A stretch of DNA of 64,000 bases from Chitinimonas_A lacunae (GTDB lineage: Bacteria > Pseudomonadota > Gammaproteobacteria > Burkholderiales > Chitinimonadaceae), in assembly GCF_042650885.1 (NCBI RefSeq), contig NZ_JBHSBU010000001.1:1240001-1304000 (forward strand), in the 5' to 3' direction. How positions within the stretch are numbered: position 1 is the first letter of the stretch; every line of letters begins with the position of its first letter. Made by a program: the position numbers and the translations under genes. Shown piece by piece: positions 19,290 to 28,485 of the stretch. The notes beneath the pieces were generated by a model. It saw nothing but the letters and a program-made list of their open reading frames with translations, was not told where the DNA came from and ran no database searches.

Positions 19290-21419
19290 ATGGCTTACGC
19301 GGCTGCGGTCACGGCGAGCACCCCCTGGGTCATGGCATCCCCGGCTCGGCTCGGCTCGCTGCTGTTTCTGGTGATCTCTGTCTGCCTGCTGTGCTTCGCC
19401 ACCGTCGTCGAATTCATCTCGCAGCCCTCGCTCGAAACCGACGCCATCCAACGTAATCGCACCCTGGCCAGCATGACCAATCAGGCGGTACGGATGCGCT
19501 TTGACGGCCTGGCCAGTTATACCCAGCTGTTCTCGCGTCGCCCCACCCTGGTCGACGCCGTGGAGCGCGGCGACGCCGAAGCCGTCACCAGCCAACTGGC
19601 CAGTTTTGTCAGCAGCCATCCGCTGCTGATCCGCGCCAGCATCACCGACCGCGACGGTCAATTGCGCTTCGACTACCCGGTCGACCGCAAAACCCACGGC
19701 CTCAACCTCAGCCAGCGCGACTGGTATCAGGGAGCGCAACGGCTCAATGCGCCCTATCTGTCGGCGCTGTATTTCCGGGCTGCCAGCCCGCAGATCTACG
19801 TCACCAGCATCGCCACGCCGCTGCGCAGCAACGATGGCCGCCTGCTGGGCTATCTGTCGGCCCAGCAGTCGCTCGATGATCTGGTGCGCTGGATTGCCCA
19901 ACTGCCGGTGATTCCCGGCAGCCACCTGGCGCTGATCGACCAGACCGGCCAGATGATAGACGGCGGTCCGCGACCGCGTTCGCCGTCGAGCTGGCAGAAC
20001 CACCCCGAAATCGGCCGCGCGCTCGCGGGTGAAAGCGGCGACCGCATCGGCCCCTCGCCTTTCAGTGGCCGGCCGGCCATCAGCTATTACGCCCCGATCC
20101 AACCCTATGGCTGGGCAGTGCTGGTGACCCAGGAAACCGAACAGGTATTCGCCCTGCTACGGATGCTGCAATCGCAACTGGTCTGGCTGGCCCTGCTGCT
20201 TGGTCTGGCGTTGTGGCCGTTTGCCTATCTGGCGGCCCGCACCCTCTTTGTCCAGCGCCGCCAGAGCGAGCAGACCGACTCGCTGCTGAACGGGATTATC
20301 GAAGGCAGTGACGATCTGATCGCGGTCATCGACCATGAAGGGCGGCTGCTGACCTTCAACCGAGCCTGGAGCGAAGTGATCGCCCGTACCATCGGCCGCC
20401 ATCCGCGCTCGGGCCAGCGGCTCGACGACCTGCTCGACAAGCGCGAGGGCAGCCACGCTCCGCTGCTCGAGGCCTGGCACAAGGCGCTCAAAGGCACCCC
20501 GGACAGCACCACTGCCCGGCTCGGCACCGAGCCGTTCCGGACCTACGAAATTCGCACCACACCCTTATACGACCCGAAAGGCCGCCCGCTCGGCGCTGCG
20601 GCCACCGGACGCGATATCAGCGACCGGCTGGCCGGCAGCCAGGCCATTTCGACCCTCAATCAGCGCCTGACCCAGCGCGCCGCCGAACTCGAAGCCACCA
20701 ACAAGGAACTGGAGAGCTTCAGCTATTCGGTCTCGCACGATCTGCGCTCGCCGCTCAGGGCCATCGACGGCTTTTCCCGCATGCTGGCGCGCCGGGCCGG
20801 ACCACGGCTCGATGACGAGGATCGGCGCCTGCTGGCCGTGGTGCGCGACAACTGTCAGGTGATGGCGCGCCTGATCGACGATCTGCTGACCTTTTCCCGC
20901 TTGTCGCGCCAGGCGCTCAGCCAGGTCGAAATCGATATGAATAAGCTGGTCAACGAGGTATGGAGCCAGCTTGGCGAGAATTACCCCGGCACGATCGAAA
21001 TCGAACCGCTGCCTCCGGCCCATGGCGACCGGGCCTTGCTCAAGCAGGTATGGGCCAATCTGCTCGATAACGCCATCAAGTACAGCGCACCGTCGCCACA
21101 GCCCTATATCAAGGTCAGTGGTCTGCGCGAGGACGGCGAGTGTCGCTACCTGATCCAGGACAACGGCGTCGGTTTCGATATGCGTTATGTCCACAAGCTG
21201 TTTGGGGTATTCCAGCGTCTGCACGCCGGCACCAGCTTCCCGGGCACGGGGGTGGGGCTGGCCATTGTTGCCCGGGTGGTCGCGCGTCATGGCGGGCGGG
21301 TGTGGGGTGAAGGCGAGCCGGGCGTGGGCGCCACCTTCGGCTTCACCCTGCCGGCCGCGATGCAGACCATGGTGTTTGCTTCCGAGGGAGCCTCGCATGT
21401 CCAACATGCAAGCAGTTGA
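19290..21419 (+). CDS. Membrane sensor histidine kinase with periplasmic sensor and PAS domain
   Basis: This 709-residue protein has a membrane helix near residues 20-40 (LLFLVISVCLLCFATVV), a large double-Cache-like periplasmic region to about residue 280, and a second membrane helix (LVWLALLLGLALWPF). A PAS domain follows (GIIEGSDDLIAVIDHEGRLL), then a dimerisation region with phospho-acceptor His at about 483 (SVSHDLRSPLR), and an ATPase domain with LLDNAIKYS and GTGVGLAIV. The start at ATG 19290 is favoured by GAGGAACGAGGAG just upstream. The stop overlaps the next gene by 23 bases, so the response regulator is the likely phosphotransfer partner. The HisKA type resembles phytochrome-like kinases that pair with small Rcp1-type regulators. 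The signal is unknown. Confidence 0.93.
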   Translation: MAYAAAVTASTPWVMASPARLGSLLFLVISVCLLCFATVVEFISQPSLETDAIQRNRTLASMTNQAVRMRFDGLASYTQLFSRRPTLVDAVERGDAEAVTSQLASFVSSHPLLIRASITDRDGQLRFDYPVDRKTHGLNLSQRDWYQGAQRLNAPYLSALYFRAASPQIYVTSIATPLRSNDGRLLGYLSAQQSLDDLVRWIAQLPVIPGSHLALIDQTGQMIDGGPRPRSPSSWQNHPEIGRALAGESGDRIGPSPFSGRPAISYYAPIQPYGWAVLVTQETEQVFALLRMLQSQLVWLALLLGLALWPFAYLAARTLFVQRRQSEQTDSLLNGIIEGSDDLIAVIDHEGRLLTFNRAWSEVIARTIGRHPRSGQRLDDLLDKREGSHAPLLEAWHKALKGTPDSTTARLGTEPFRTYEIRTTPLYDPKGRPLGAAATGRDISDRLAGSQAISTLNQRLTQRAAELEATNKELESFSYSVSHDLRSPLRAIDGFSRMLARRAGPRLDDEDRRLLAVVRDNCQVMARLIDDLLTFSRLSRQALSQVEIDMNKLVNEVWSQLGENYPGTIEIEPLPPAHGDRALLKQVWANLLDNAIKYSAPSPQPYIKVSGLREDGECRYLIQDNGVGFDMRYVHKLFGVFQRLHAGTSFPGTGVGLAIVARVVARHGGRVWGEGEPGVGATFGFTLPAAMQTMVFASEGASHVQHASS

Positions 21420-21858
21420 CATCCTGCTGGTCGAAGACAACCCGACCGATGCCGAACTGACCCTGACCGCCCTGGCCGAGCAGCGGGTGGCCAACCGGGT
21501 GATCTGGGTCACCGATGGCGAGAGTGCGCTCGACTATCTGTTCTGTCGCGGCGCCTACCGTGAACGCGACCCGACGCCGCCACGGCTGGTGCTGCTCGAC
21601 CTGAAGCTGCCCAAGATCGATGGCATCGAGGTGCTCCAGGCATTGCGGGCCGACCCGATGCTCAGCCGCCTGCCGGTGACCATGCTGACCTCGTCGGCCG
21701 AGGAAAGCGATCTGGCGCGCAGCTATGACCTGGGCGTCAACAGCTATGTGGTGAAACCAGTCGATTTCGACCAGTTCAGTACCGAAGTGTCCCGCCTGGG
21801 CTTTTATTGGTTGCTGATCAACCACTCTCCGCCCTATCCACAAGGACGTCCCGAATGA
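21397..21858 (+). CDS. Single-domain response regulator (Rcp1-like receiver)
   Basis: A 153-residue stand-alone receiver domain. It has the acidic pocket (LLVEDNPTDAE), the phospho-acceptor Asp in LVLLDLKLPKIDG, the switch Thr in MLTSSAEES, and the conserved Lys in VVKPVDF. It has no output domain, so it probably works by protein contact or as a phosphate shuttle. The start at 21397 follows GAGGGAG and overlaps the kinase gene. The stop overlaps the next start in an ATGA arrangement, so translation of all three genes is likely coupled. The short tail after the receiver (about 20 residues) has no recognisable role. Confidence 0.93.
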   Translation: MSNMQAVDILLVEDNPTDAELTLTALAEQRVANRVIWVTDGESALDYLFCRGAYRERDPTPPRLVLLDLKLPKIDGIEVLQALRADPMLSRLPVTMLTSSAEESDLARSYDLGVNSYVVKPVDFDQFSTEVSRLGFYWLLINHSPPYPQGRPE

Positions 21859-24443
21859 ACACCGAATTACGCATCCTGTTGCTGGAAGACGTGGCAACCG
21901 ATGCTGAACTGACCGCCCTCGCCCTCAGCGAAGGCGGCCTGCAGTTTGCCCTACGCCGCGCCAGTGGCGCAGCCGACTATGTCGCGGCACTGAGTGACTT
22001 CCGTCCCGATGTGATCCTGGCCGACTACACCCTGCCCGGCTTCGACGGCCTGACCGCCCTGACCCTGCGCGATCGGCTGTCGCCCGATGTGCCGTTTATC
22101 TTCGTCACGGGCTCGCTGGGCGAGGAGCGGGCCATCGAGGCGCTCAAAGCCGGCGCCACCGACTATATCCTCAAGGACCGGCTGGCCCGGCTGCCCGCTG
22201 CGGTCGAGCGCGCGATCAGCGAACGCGACGCCCGGCGCGAAAAAAGCGCCATCGCCGGCGCACTCGATGCCGAACGGCGTTTTCTCGAAGCGGTACTGGC
22301 CACCTGCAATGCCTTGATCGTGGCGCTGGACGGCCAGGGCCGGCTGCTGCGGGTCAACCGCAGCGCGCTGACGGCGCTCGGGGAAACCGATGCCCATATC
22401 CTGGGCCGCTACTACTGGGAGGTATTCGCCCCGCAGGAAGATATCGATATGACGCGCTGCATGTACCAGCGCTTTCTCGACCGGAACAACCCGGTGCTGA
22501 CCCAGCGCCCCTGGCGCGCCAGGCTGCCGTCGGGTCAGGTGGTGCTGTGGTCGGCCAGCCTGCTGGCCAGCCCTGGCGCCGACGGCTGCGAGGCCATCCT
22601 GGCCGGGATCGACGTCACCGACCAGGAAGCAGCCGAACAACGCGCCTATGTGCTCAAGCACTACGATATCTTGACCGGCCTGCCCAACCGCGAGCTGCTG
22701 CTGCAACAATTGCAGCGCCGCTCGACCCAGTCGGACCCGCTCAACCATATCCAGGCCCTGCTGCTGATCGGCCTTGACCGGCTGCAACACGCGCGCGACA
22801 GCCTCGATGTCGACAGCGGCGACGTACTGCTGATCGAAGCCGCGCGCCGGCTGCGCGGCTGGCAGCCCGACGATATGCGGCTCGCCCGGGTCAGCGACGC
22901 CAGCTTCGCCCTGCTGCTGGAAGTCGCCGACGAAAAGGACCTGAGCGAGCATGTACAGCGCATCCTTGACCATCTGCGCCAGCCCTACAGCATCGCCGGC
23001 CAGCAATTGTCGCTGCCGGCCTATATCGGGGTGACGCTGCTGCCCAATGAAGCCGCCGACACGGCGGCACTGCTGCAAACAGCCGAAGCGGCGCTGCATC
23101 AGGCGATCAACGAACAGAACAAGAGCTACGAGCTATACACTCCCCGGCTGTCGAGTCAGGCCCGCGAGCGTCTGGCGCTCGAATCCGATCTGCGCATGGC
23201 CTTGAACCAGGGCACCCAGCTCGAACTGTTCTATCAGCCGCAAATCGACCTGGCCAACGGCCGGATGACGGGGGTCGAATCGCTGATCCGTTGGCGTCAT
23301 CCTCTGCATGGCTTGCTCAGCCCGGCGCGCTTTATCAGTCTGGCCGAGCAATCGGGTCTGATCTCCCCCTTGGGGGACTGGGTATTGCAGACCGCCTGTC
23401 TGCAAGGACTGTCCTGGGAGCGCGCCGGCCTGCCGCCGATCACCATCGCGGTCAATCTGTCGGCCCGCCAGTTCAATGAACCACGGCTGATGGCCACCGT
23501 GCAGGCCGTCCTCGAGGCAAGCGGGCTCGACCCCCATCGGCTCGAGCTCGAACTGACCGAATCGGCCACCATGCAGGACCCGGAAAAGACCATCGCCATC
23601 CTGCGCCAACTGCGTGAACTGGGCATCCAGGTGGCCATTGACGACTTCGGGACGGGCTACTCCAACTTCAACTATCTGAAGCGCTTTCCGGTCGACAAGC
23701 TCAAGCTCGATCAGAGCTTCGTCAGCGAATTGACCGCCGACCCCGACGATCTGGCCATTTCACGCGCCGTGATCGCCATGGCCCACCAGTTGCGGCTTGG
23801 CGTGGTGGCCGAAGGGGTGGAGACCGAAGGCCAGCTCGCCCTGCTGGCGGCAGCCGGCTGCGACACGATCCAGGGCTATTACGTCGGCCGACCGATGCCG
23901 GCGGTCGATCTGACCCAGTTGCTGCAAAACGGCGTCAATCTGCCGCCCGAGAAGCGGCGCGGCTATAGCCGCACCCTGCTGTTCGTCGATGACGAGATCA
24001 ATACCCTGTCGGCAATGCGCCGCCTGCTGCGCAGCACGGGCTACCAACTGCTGGCAGCCAACAGCGCACGGCAGGCGTTCGAGCTGCTGGCCACCCACGA
24101 AGTCGGGGTGATCCTGGCCGATCAGCGGATGCCCGAGCTCAACGGCACCGAATTCCTCAACCGGGTCAAGGATATGTACCCCGACACGATACGCATGGTG
24201 CTGTCGGGCTATACCGATCTGCGCTCGATCACCGAGGCGATCAACCGGGGCGCGATCTACAAATTCCTGACCAAGCCGTGGGACGACGAAGAGCTGCTCA
24301 AGGCCCTCGCCGAGGCCTTCGATAAATTCGAAGCCGACCGCAGCCGGCGCGCCCCGATCGGGGCCGAGATGGCACGCCAGTGGAATCCTACGGCGCTGGC
24401 AGCTGCTGCAATCGATCCACCCCCTCCCTCCTCGTCGCGCTAG
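21855..24443 (+). CDS. REC-PAS-GGDEF(degenerate)-EAL-REC protein, probable c-di-GMP phosphodiesterase
   Basis: 862 residues with an unusual layout. A receiver domain (residues ~1-120, ADYTLPGFDG) is followed by a PAS domain (~150-265), a GGDEF-like domain, an EAL domain, and a second receiver at the C-terminus (~700-825, LLFVDDEIN, ILADQRMPELNG, KPWDDEE). In the GGDEF site the signature reads SDASF at about 347-351, so cyclase activity is very unlikely. The EAL domain keeps its catalytic signature (E475 in VESLIRW, NLSARQF, IDDFGTGYSNF, EGVE), which predicts hydrolysis of c-di-GMP. Last gene of the three-gene signalling operon; the upstream kinase may phosphorylate either receiver. Confidence 0.93.
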   Translation: MNTELRILLLEDVATDAELTALALSEGGLQFALRRASGAADYVAALSDFRPDVILADYTLPGFDGLTALTLRDRLSPDVPFIFVTGSLGEERAIEALKAGATDYILKDRLARLPAAVERAISERDARREKSAIAGALDAERRFLEAVLATCNALIVALDGQGRLLRVNRSALTALGETDAHILGRYYWEVFAPQEDIDMTRCMYQRFLDRNNPVLTQRPWRARLPSGQVVLWSASLLASPGADGCEAILAGIDVTDQEAAEQRAYVLKHYDILTGLPNRELLLQQLQRRSTQSDPLNHIQALLLIGLDRLQHARDSLDVDSGDVLLIEAARRLRGWQPDDMRLARVSDASFALLLEVADEKDLSEHVQRILDHLRQPYSIAGQQLSLPAYIGVTLLPNEAADTAALLQTAEAALHQAINEQNKSYELYTPRLSSQARERLALESDLRMALNQGTQLELFYQPQIDLANGRMTGVESLIRWRHPLHGLLSPARFISLAEQSGLISPLGDWVLQTACLQGLSWERAGLPPITIAVNLSARQFNEPRLMATVQAVLEASGLDPHRLELELTESATMQDPEKTIAILRQLRELGIQVAIDDFGTGYSNFNYLKRFPVDKLKLDQSFVSELTADPDDLAISRAVIAMAHQLRLGVVAEGVETEGQLALLAAAGCDTIQGYYVGRPMPAVDLTQLLQNGVNLPPEKRRGYSRTLLFVDDEINTLSAMRRLLRSTGYQLLAANSARQAFELLATHEVGVILADQRMPELNGTEFLNRVKDMYPDTIRMVLSGYTDLRSITEAINRGAIYKFLTKPWDDEELLKALAEAFDKFEADRSRRAPIGAEMARQWNPTALAAAAIDPPPPSSSR

Positions 24444-24466
24444 CGCATTTCCAGCCCCATAAAAAT

Positions 24467-24487
24467 GGCCCGCCTTGAAGGCGGGCC
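24467..24487 (-). terminator. Intrinsic terminator between convergent genes
   Basis: GGCCCGCC-TTGAA-GGCGGGCC forms a perfect 8-pair stem. On the minus strand it is followed by TTTTT, so it fits as terminator for putA. It may also slow transcription arriving from the plus strand. Confidence 0.75.
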
Positions 24488-24565
24488 GAGCTTACTGCCA
24501 TCGAAACCGGGGAAAGCGGCGCAGCCATTGGGCGTGCCTTTCGATATTTACTTTTCCTCGTATAC

Positions 24566-24604
24566 AGCACTAACTCTTGCATACATTTGTCCTGATCTTT
24601 TCCA
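24566..24604 (+). repeat. Copy 1 of a shared intergenic element
   Basis: The first 28 bases match the element at 56291 with only two mismatches (identical core CTTGCATACATTTGTCCT), and TTTTCCA recurs at the same distance downstream in both. Here it lies between convergent genes. Its function is unknown. Confidence 0.6.
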
Positions 24605-24643
24605 TCAGGATTTTCAGCCGACCCAAGCAGATCGGCCGTCAGC

Positions 24644-27600
24644 TCAATGACCTTCGAGTTCACCGCCCGCCATCAGACGGACGTTGCCACCGACGGCAGC
24701 AGTATTGATCGTCACCACCCGTTCGGCCGCGAACTTGAGCAGATAGTGCGGGCCGCCGGCCTTGAAGCCCGTGCCCGACAATCCTTCGCCGCCGAAGGGC
24801 TGCGAACCGACCACGGCACCGATCTGGTTGCGGTTGACGTACAGATTGCCGACCCGGGCATGGCGCCGCACGATATCGACCGTGCTGTCGAGCCGGGTAT
24901 GCACCCCCATCGTCAGACCGAAGCCCAGCCGGTTGACCGCCTTGACCGCCTGTTCGATACCACCAGCCGGGAAGCGGGCCACATGGAGCACCGGGCCGAA
25001 GGTTTCCTCGGTCGGCAACTGGTCGAGCCGCACCTCAAAGGCACGCGGCGCCACGAAGCAGCCGTTCTCCAGCCCGGCGGGCAGCGGGGTGCTGCCGATC
25101 AGGCGGGCGCTGCTGGCCAGCTTGTCGCAGTAGCTGTTGAGATCGTTCTGCGATTGCTGGTCGATGGTCGGGCCGATATCGCTGGCCAGTTGCAGCGGGT
25201 CGCCCAGCCGCAGCTCGCGCATGGCCAAACCCAGACGTTCCATCACCGCATCGGCCACATCGTCCTGCACCAGCAGGATGCGCAGTGCCGAACAACGCTG
25301 ACCGGCACTGTTGAAGGCCGAGGTGATGACATCGATGATCAGCTGTTCCACATGGGCCGAGCTGTCGGCGATCATGGCGTTGAGACCACCGGTTTCGGCG
25401 ATCAGGCTGGCAATCGAGGAATTGCGTGCAGCCAGGGTGCGGTTGATCTTCCAGGCAGCGCCGGTCGAACCGGTAAACGCCACGCCGGCCACCCGGGCGT
25501 CGCCCAGCAGCTTGTCGGACAGACCGCCCGACTCGCCCGGCAGATAGTGCAGCACATCGCCCGGGATGCCCGCTTCGAGCAGGATTTCAATGGCCCGCAT
25601 CCCGATCAGCGGGGTACGGCGCGACGGCTTGGCCAGCACCGGGTTGCCGGCAGCCAGGGCTGCTGCGATCTGCCCCAGGAAAATCGCCAGCGGGAAGTTC
25701 CACGGCGCGATACAGACAAACGGACCGCGACCGACCAGCCGCAGCTCGTTCGATTCGCCCGTGACGCCCGGCAGCGCGATCGGTTGCGGGAACAGACGAC
25801 GCGCTTCCATGGCATAGAAGCGGCAGTAGTCAACCGCCTCGCGCAGCTCGCCCAGGGCATCGGGCAGGGTCTTGCCGGCTTCGCGCGACAGCAGATAGAG
25901 CAGTTCGTCCTGCCGGGCTTCGAGCAGATTGGCGGCACGCTCGAGCAGTTCGGCGCGGCGGGTAGCAGGCGTGCTATCCCAGCCGTCGAAAGCGGCATCG
26001 GACAGCGCCAGGGCACGCTCGACGGCCGAGGCGTCGCTGCTGATCATCGACCCGATCTGCTGACGCCGGTCGATCGGCGAAAAACGCGGCTGGGTCTGGC
26101 CCGCCACACGCTGGCCGCCGATGATCGGCGCGGCGTCGAAACGGCTGCTGGCGAGTTCCTGGAGCCGCTGGCGCAGCGGTTCGAGAGCGACGGTATCGGT
26201 CATGCTGAATCCCTTGCTGTTGCGGCGCGGTGCGAAAACCTCGGAAGGGGCTTTCACACCGGCGACGATGGGTTGGCGCGCCACCACGGCGGTCGGGCTT
26301 TGCGCGATATGTTCGAGCGGCACGCGGGTGTCGGCCAGCTGGTTGACGAAGGAGGAATTGGCGCCGTTTTCGAGCAGACGCCGTACCAGATAAGGCAGCA
26401 GCGCATGGAAACGACCCACCGGTGCATACACCCGGCTCGCCACCCCTTCACGTTCATGGATCAGCCGATGCAGCGCCTCGCCCATGCCGTGCAGGCGCTG
26501 GATTTCAAAGCGGCGCTCGGTGCCACGGGTGGCTTCGATGATCCACGACAGCGTCTGGGCGTTATGGCTGGCGAACTGCGGATAGAAACGGTCGCCGTAA
26601 TCGAGCAGCTTGCGGGCGCAGGCCAGATAGGCGACGTCGGTATGGACCTTCTTGGTATAGACCGGGTAGCCCGGCAGGCCATTTTGCTGGGCGCGCTTGA
26701 TCTCGCTGTCCCAGTAGGCGCCCTTGACCAGCCGCACCGGCAGCTGGCGCCGGGTGGAAGCGGCCAGGTCGGCCAGCCAGTCGAGCACGAACGGCGCACG
26801 CTTCTGGTAGGCCTGCACCACGATGCCCAGGCCCATCCAATCCTTGAGCGAAGGCTCGCGGCACAGCCGCTCGTACAGCCACAAGGACAGCTCGAGCCGC
26901 TCGGATTCCTCGGCGTCGATGCTGAACACCAGATCGGCCTTGGCTGCCGCCTGGGCCAGATCGAGCAGGCGGGGATAAAGCTCGTTCATCACCCGGTCGA
27001 GCTGGCCGAATTCGTAGCGCGGATGGATCGCCGACAGCTTGACCGAGATCGACTGCCGGGCAAAGCCATGATTGGGATCGGGCCGCCGCGCCAGCGCGGC
27101 AATCGCTTCGTGGTAGGCGCGGAAATAGACCTCGGCGTCGGCATCGGTCAGCGCCGCCTCGCCCAGCATGTCGTAGGAATAGCGCCAGCGCGAATCGGCA
27201 TTGTCGAGCGCCAGCTCGATGGTTTCGCCGACCACGAAATGCTCGGCCATGATCTTCATGCCGGTCTTCATGGCCTTGCGCAGAATCGGCTCGCCGAGCT
27301 TGCGCACCATCCGGTCGAACCAGTGGCGGCCTTCCGAGCTTTCGATCCAGAAATCGGTGAACAACAGCGCCCGGCTGGCAGCGCTGACCAGCCAGGTGGC
27401 GGTCTGCGAACGGCGCCAGTCCTTGCTTTCGAGCAGGTCGCGGATCAGTTGGTCCTGGGTATCGACATCGGGAATACGCAGCAGCGCCTCGGCCAGGGCC
27501 ATCAGCGCCACGCCTTCCTCGGTGCCCAGACCATAGGATTGCAGAAAGGCTTCGAAGTGGTTGCCGCTCGCGGCCTGGCGCACACCCTGGGTCAGACTTT

Positions 27601-27763
27601 GGGTGCGGGCGTAAACGGCTTTTTCGGTGACTTCATCGAGTTTGGCCAGCGGCATCAGCCGGGCCACGGCCTCGGCCTCATCGGCAAACAAATTGTGACG
27701 GATCGCCGCAAAACTCGGCAGGCTGGTCGGCAGATCCGAATACAACGGTGGGCTATCGGGCAT
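24644..27763 (-). CDS. putA: Bifunctional proline dehydrogenase / L-glutamate gamma-semialdehyde dehydrogenase
   Basis: This enzyme oxidises proline to glutamate in two steps, through FAD and then NAD. The N-terminal half (to about residue 500) is the proline dehydrogenase barrel (SVKLSAIHPRYE, YQKRAPFVLDWL, RLVKGAYWDSEI). The C-terminal half is an aldehyde dehydrogenase with the Glu region (AETGGLNAMI) and the catalytic Cys in NSAGQRCSALR. At about 1,039 residues it is a short PutA: there is no ribbon-helix-helix DNA-binding domain, so it should not repress its own operon. ATG 27763 has AAAGG nine bases before it; the TTG nine bases upstream is less likely. It is divergent from an Lrp-type regulator, which probably controls it. 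Confidence 0.97.
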   Translation of the reverse strand: MPDSPPLYSDLPTSLPSFAAIRHNLFADEAEAVARLMPLAKLDEVTEKAVYARTQSLTQGVRQAASGNHFEAFLQSYGLGTEEGVALMALAEALLRIPDVDTQDQLIRDLLESKDWRRSQTATWLVSAASRALLFTDFWIESSEGRHWFDRMVRKLGEPILRKAMKTGMKIMAEHFVVGETIELALDNADSRWRYSYDMLGEAALTDADAEVYFRAYHEAIAALARRPDPNHGFARQSISVKLSAIHPRYEFGQLDRVMNELYPRLLDLAQAAAKADLVFSIDAEESERLELSLWLYERLCREPSLKDWMGLGIVVQAYQKRAPFVLDWLADLAASTRRQLPVRLVKGAYWDSEIKRAQQNGLPGYPVYTKKVHTDVAYLACARKLLDYGDRFYPQFASHNAQTLSWIIEATRGTERRFEIQRLHGMGEALHRLIHEREGVASRVYAPVGRFHALLPYLVRRLLENGANSSFVNQLADTRVPLEHIAQSPTAVVARQPIVAGVKAPSEVFAPRRNSKGFSMTDTVALEPLRQRLQELASSRFDAAPIIGGQRVAGQTQPRFSPIDRRQQIGSMISSDASAVERALALSDAAFDGWDSTPATRRAELLERAANLLEARQDELLYLLSREAGKTLPDALGELREAVDYCRFYAMEARRLFPQPIALPGVTGESNELRLVGRGPFVCIAPWNFPLAIFLGQIAAALAAGNPVLAKPSRRTPLIGMRAIEILLEAGIPGDVLHYLPGESGGLSDKLLGDARVAGVAFTGSTGAAWKINRTLAARNSSIASLIAETGGLNAMIADSSAHVEQLIIDVITSAFNSAGQRCSALRILLVQDDVADAVMERLGLAMRELRLGDPLQLASDIGPTIDQQSQNDLNSYCDKLASSARLIGSTPLPAGLENGCFVAPRAFEVRLDQLPTEETFGPVLHVARFPAGGIEQAVKAVNRLGFGLTMGVHTRLDSTVDIVRRHARVGNLYVNRNQIGAVVGSQPFGGEGLSGTGFKAGGPHYLLKFAAERVVTINTAAVGGNVRLMAGGELEGH

Positions 27764-27867
27764 GGTTGGCAACCTTTGCGGCCCCAGGGGCCAGGATCGA
27801 AGCGTTACGAATGGCGCGGATGGTAATGCGGCGGCCGCCGAATGTGCCGCCGTTTTTCGCCAGCAAA

Positions 27868-27884
27868 ACCGGATAAAATCCGGT
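27868..27884. promoter_or_regulatory. Inverted repeat in the putA/lrp divergent promoter region
   Basis: ACCGGAT-AAA-ATCCGGT is a perfect inverted repeat about 30 bases before the Lrp-type gene. A TAAAAT that could serve as a -10 box lies within it. It is a candidate site for the adjacent regulator. A T run follows, so a hairpin role is also possible. Confidence 0.45.
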
Positions 27885-27913
27885 CCAATCCTTTTTTTTA
27901 GCGAAATATTCCA

Positions 27914-28384
27914 ATGAGCGCTGAGTTGGACCGAATCGACCGCAAAATCCTGCGCGAACTCCAGGACGACGGCCGTATTTCCAACCTTGATCTGGCCAAG
28001 CGGATCGGCCTGTCACCGACCGCCTGCCTCGAACGGGTCAAGCGGCTCAGCCGCGACGGTTACATCCTCGGCTACGGCGCCCGCCTCAATCCCGAGAAGC
28101 TCGATGCAGGTCTGCTGGTCTTTGTCGAGGTGGTGCTCGACCGCACCACACCCGAAGTGTTCGAGCGCTTCAAGCAAGCCGTGCTCGACCGGCCCGAAGT
28201 GCAGGAATGCCATATGGTGGCCGGCGGCTTCGACTATCTGATCAAGGCCCGAGTCAAGGACATGAAAGCCTACCGCGACCTATTGGGCTCGGCGCTGCTC
28301 AGCCTGCCTGGCGTGCGCGAAACCCATACCTATGCCGTGATGGAGGAAGTGAAGGATTCGGGAGCCATCCATATCGCACCTTGA
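27914..28384 (+). CDS. Lrp/AsnC family transcriptional regulator, probable proline-responsive activator of putA
   Basis: 156 residues: an N-terminal winged helix-turn-helix (LDRIDRKILRELQDDG, LAKRIGLSPTACLERVKRL) and a C-terminal ligand-binding fold (AGGFDYLIKARVKDM). The length is normal for Lrp. The family senses amino acids, and in several proteobacteria an Lrp homologue next to putA (PutR) activates it when proline is present. Divergent placement from a PutA that lacks its own repressor domain supports that role here, by inference. Whether it acts locally or globally cannot be told from the sequence. Confidence 0.93.
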   Translation: MSAELDRIDRKILRELQDDGRISNLDLAKRIGLSPTACLERVKRLSRDGYILGYGARLNPEKLDAGLLVFVEVVLDRTTPEVFERFKQAVLDRPEVQECHMVAGGFDYLIKARVKDMKAYRDLLGSALLSLPGVRETHTYAVMEEVKDSGAIHIAP

Positions 28385-28407
28385 GCCCTTGATGGACAAT
28401 CACAATT

Positions 28408-28476
28408 TATCCTTCGATCCATTCTCAATAGAAGCAAATACAAATCTTCCATTAGGCATCATTGGATCGGAGGATA
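28408..28476. repeat. Long-armed inverted repeat between lrp and tetR genes
   Basis: Arms TATCCTTCGATCCA (28408-28421) and TGGATCGGAGGATA (28463-28476) are complementary with one mismatch, separated by 41 AT-rich bases. It sits between convergent genes and may form a terminator-like stem. No T tract follows on the plus strand. Confidence 0.45.
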
Positions 28477-28485
28477 GTTAAAAAA

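Noticed and set aside
24647..27826. Plus-strand open frame of 1,059 codons
   Set aside because: It lies exactly opposite putA, whose product is unmistakable. High third-position GC produces such mirror frames.
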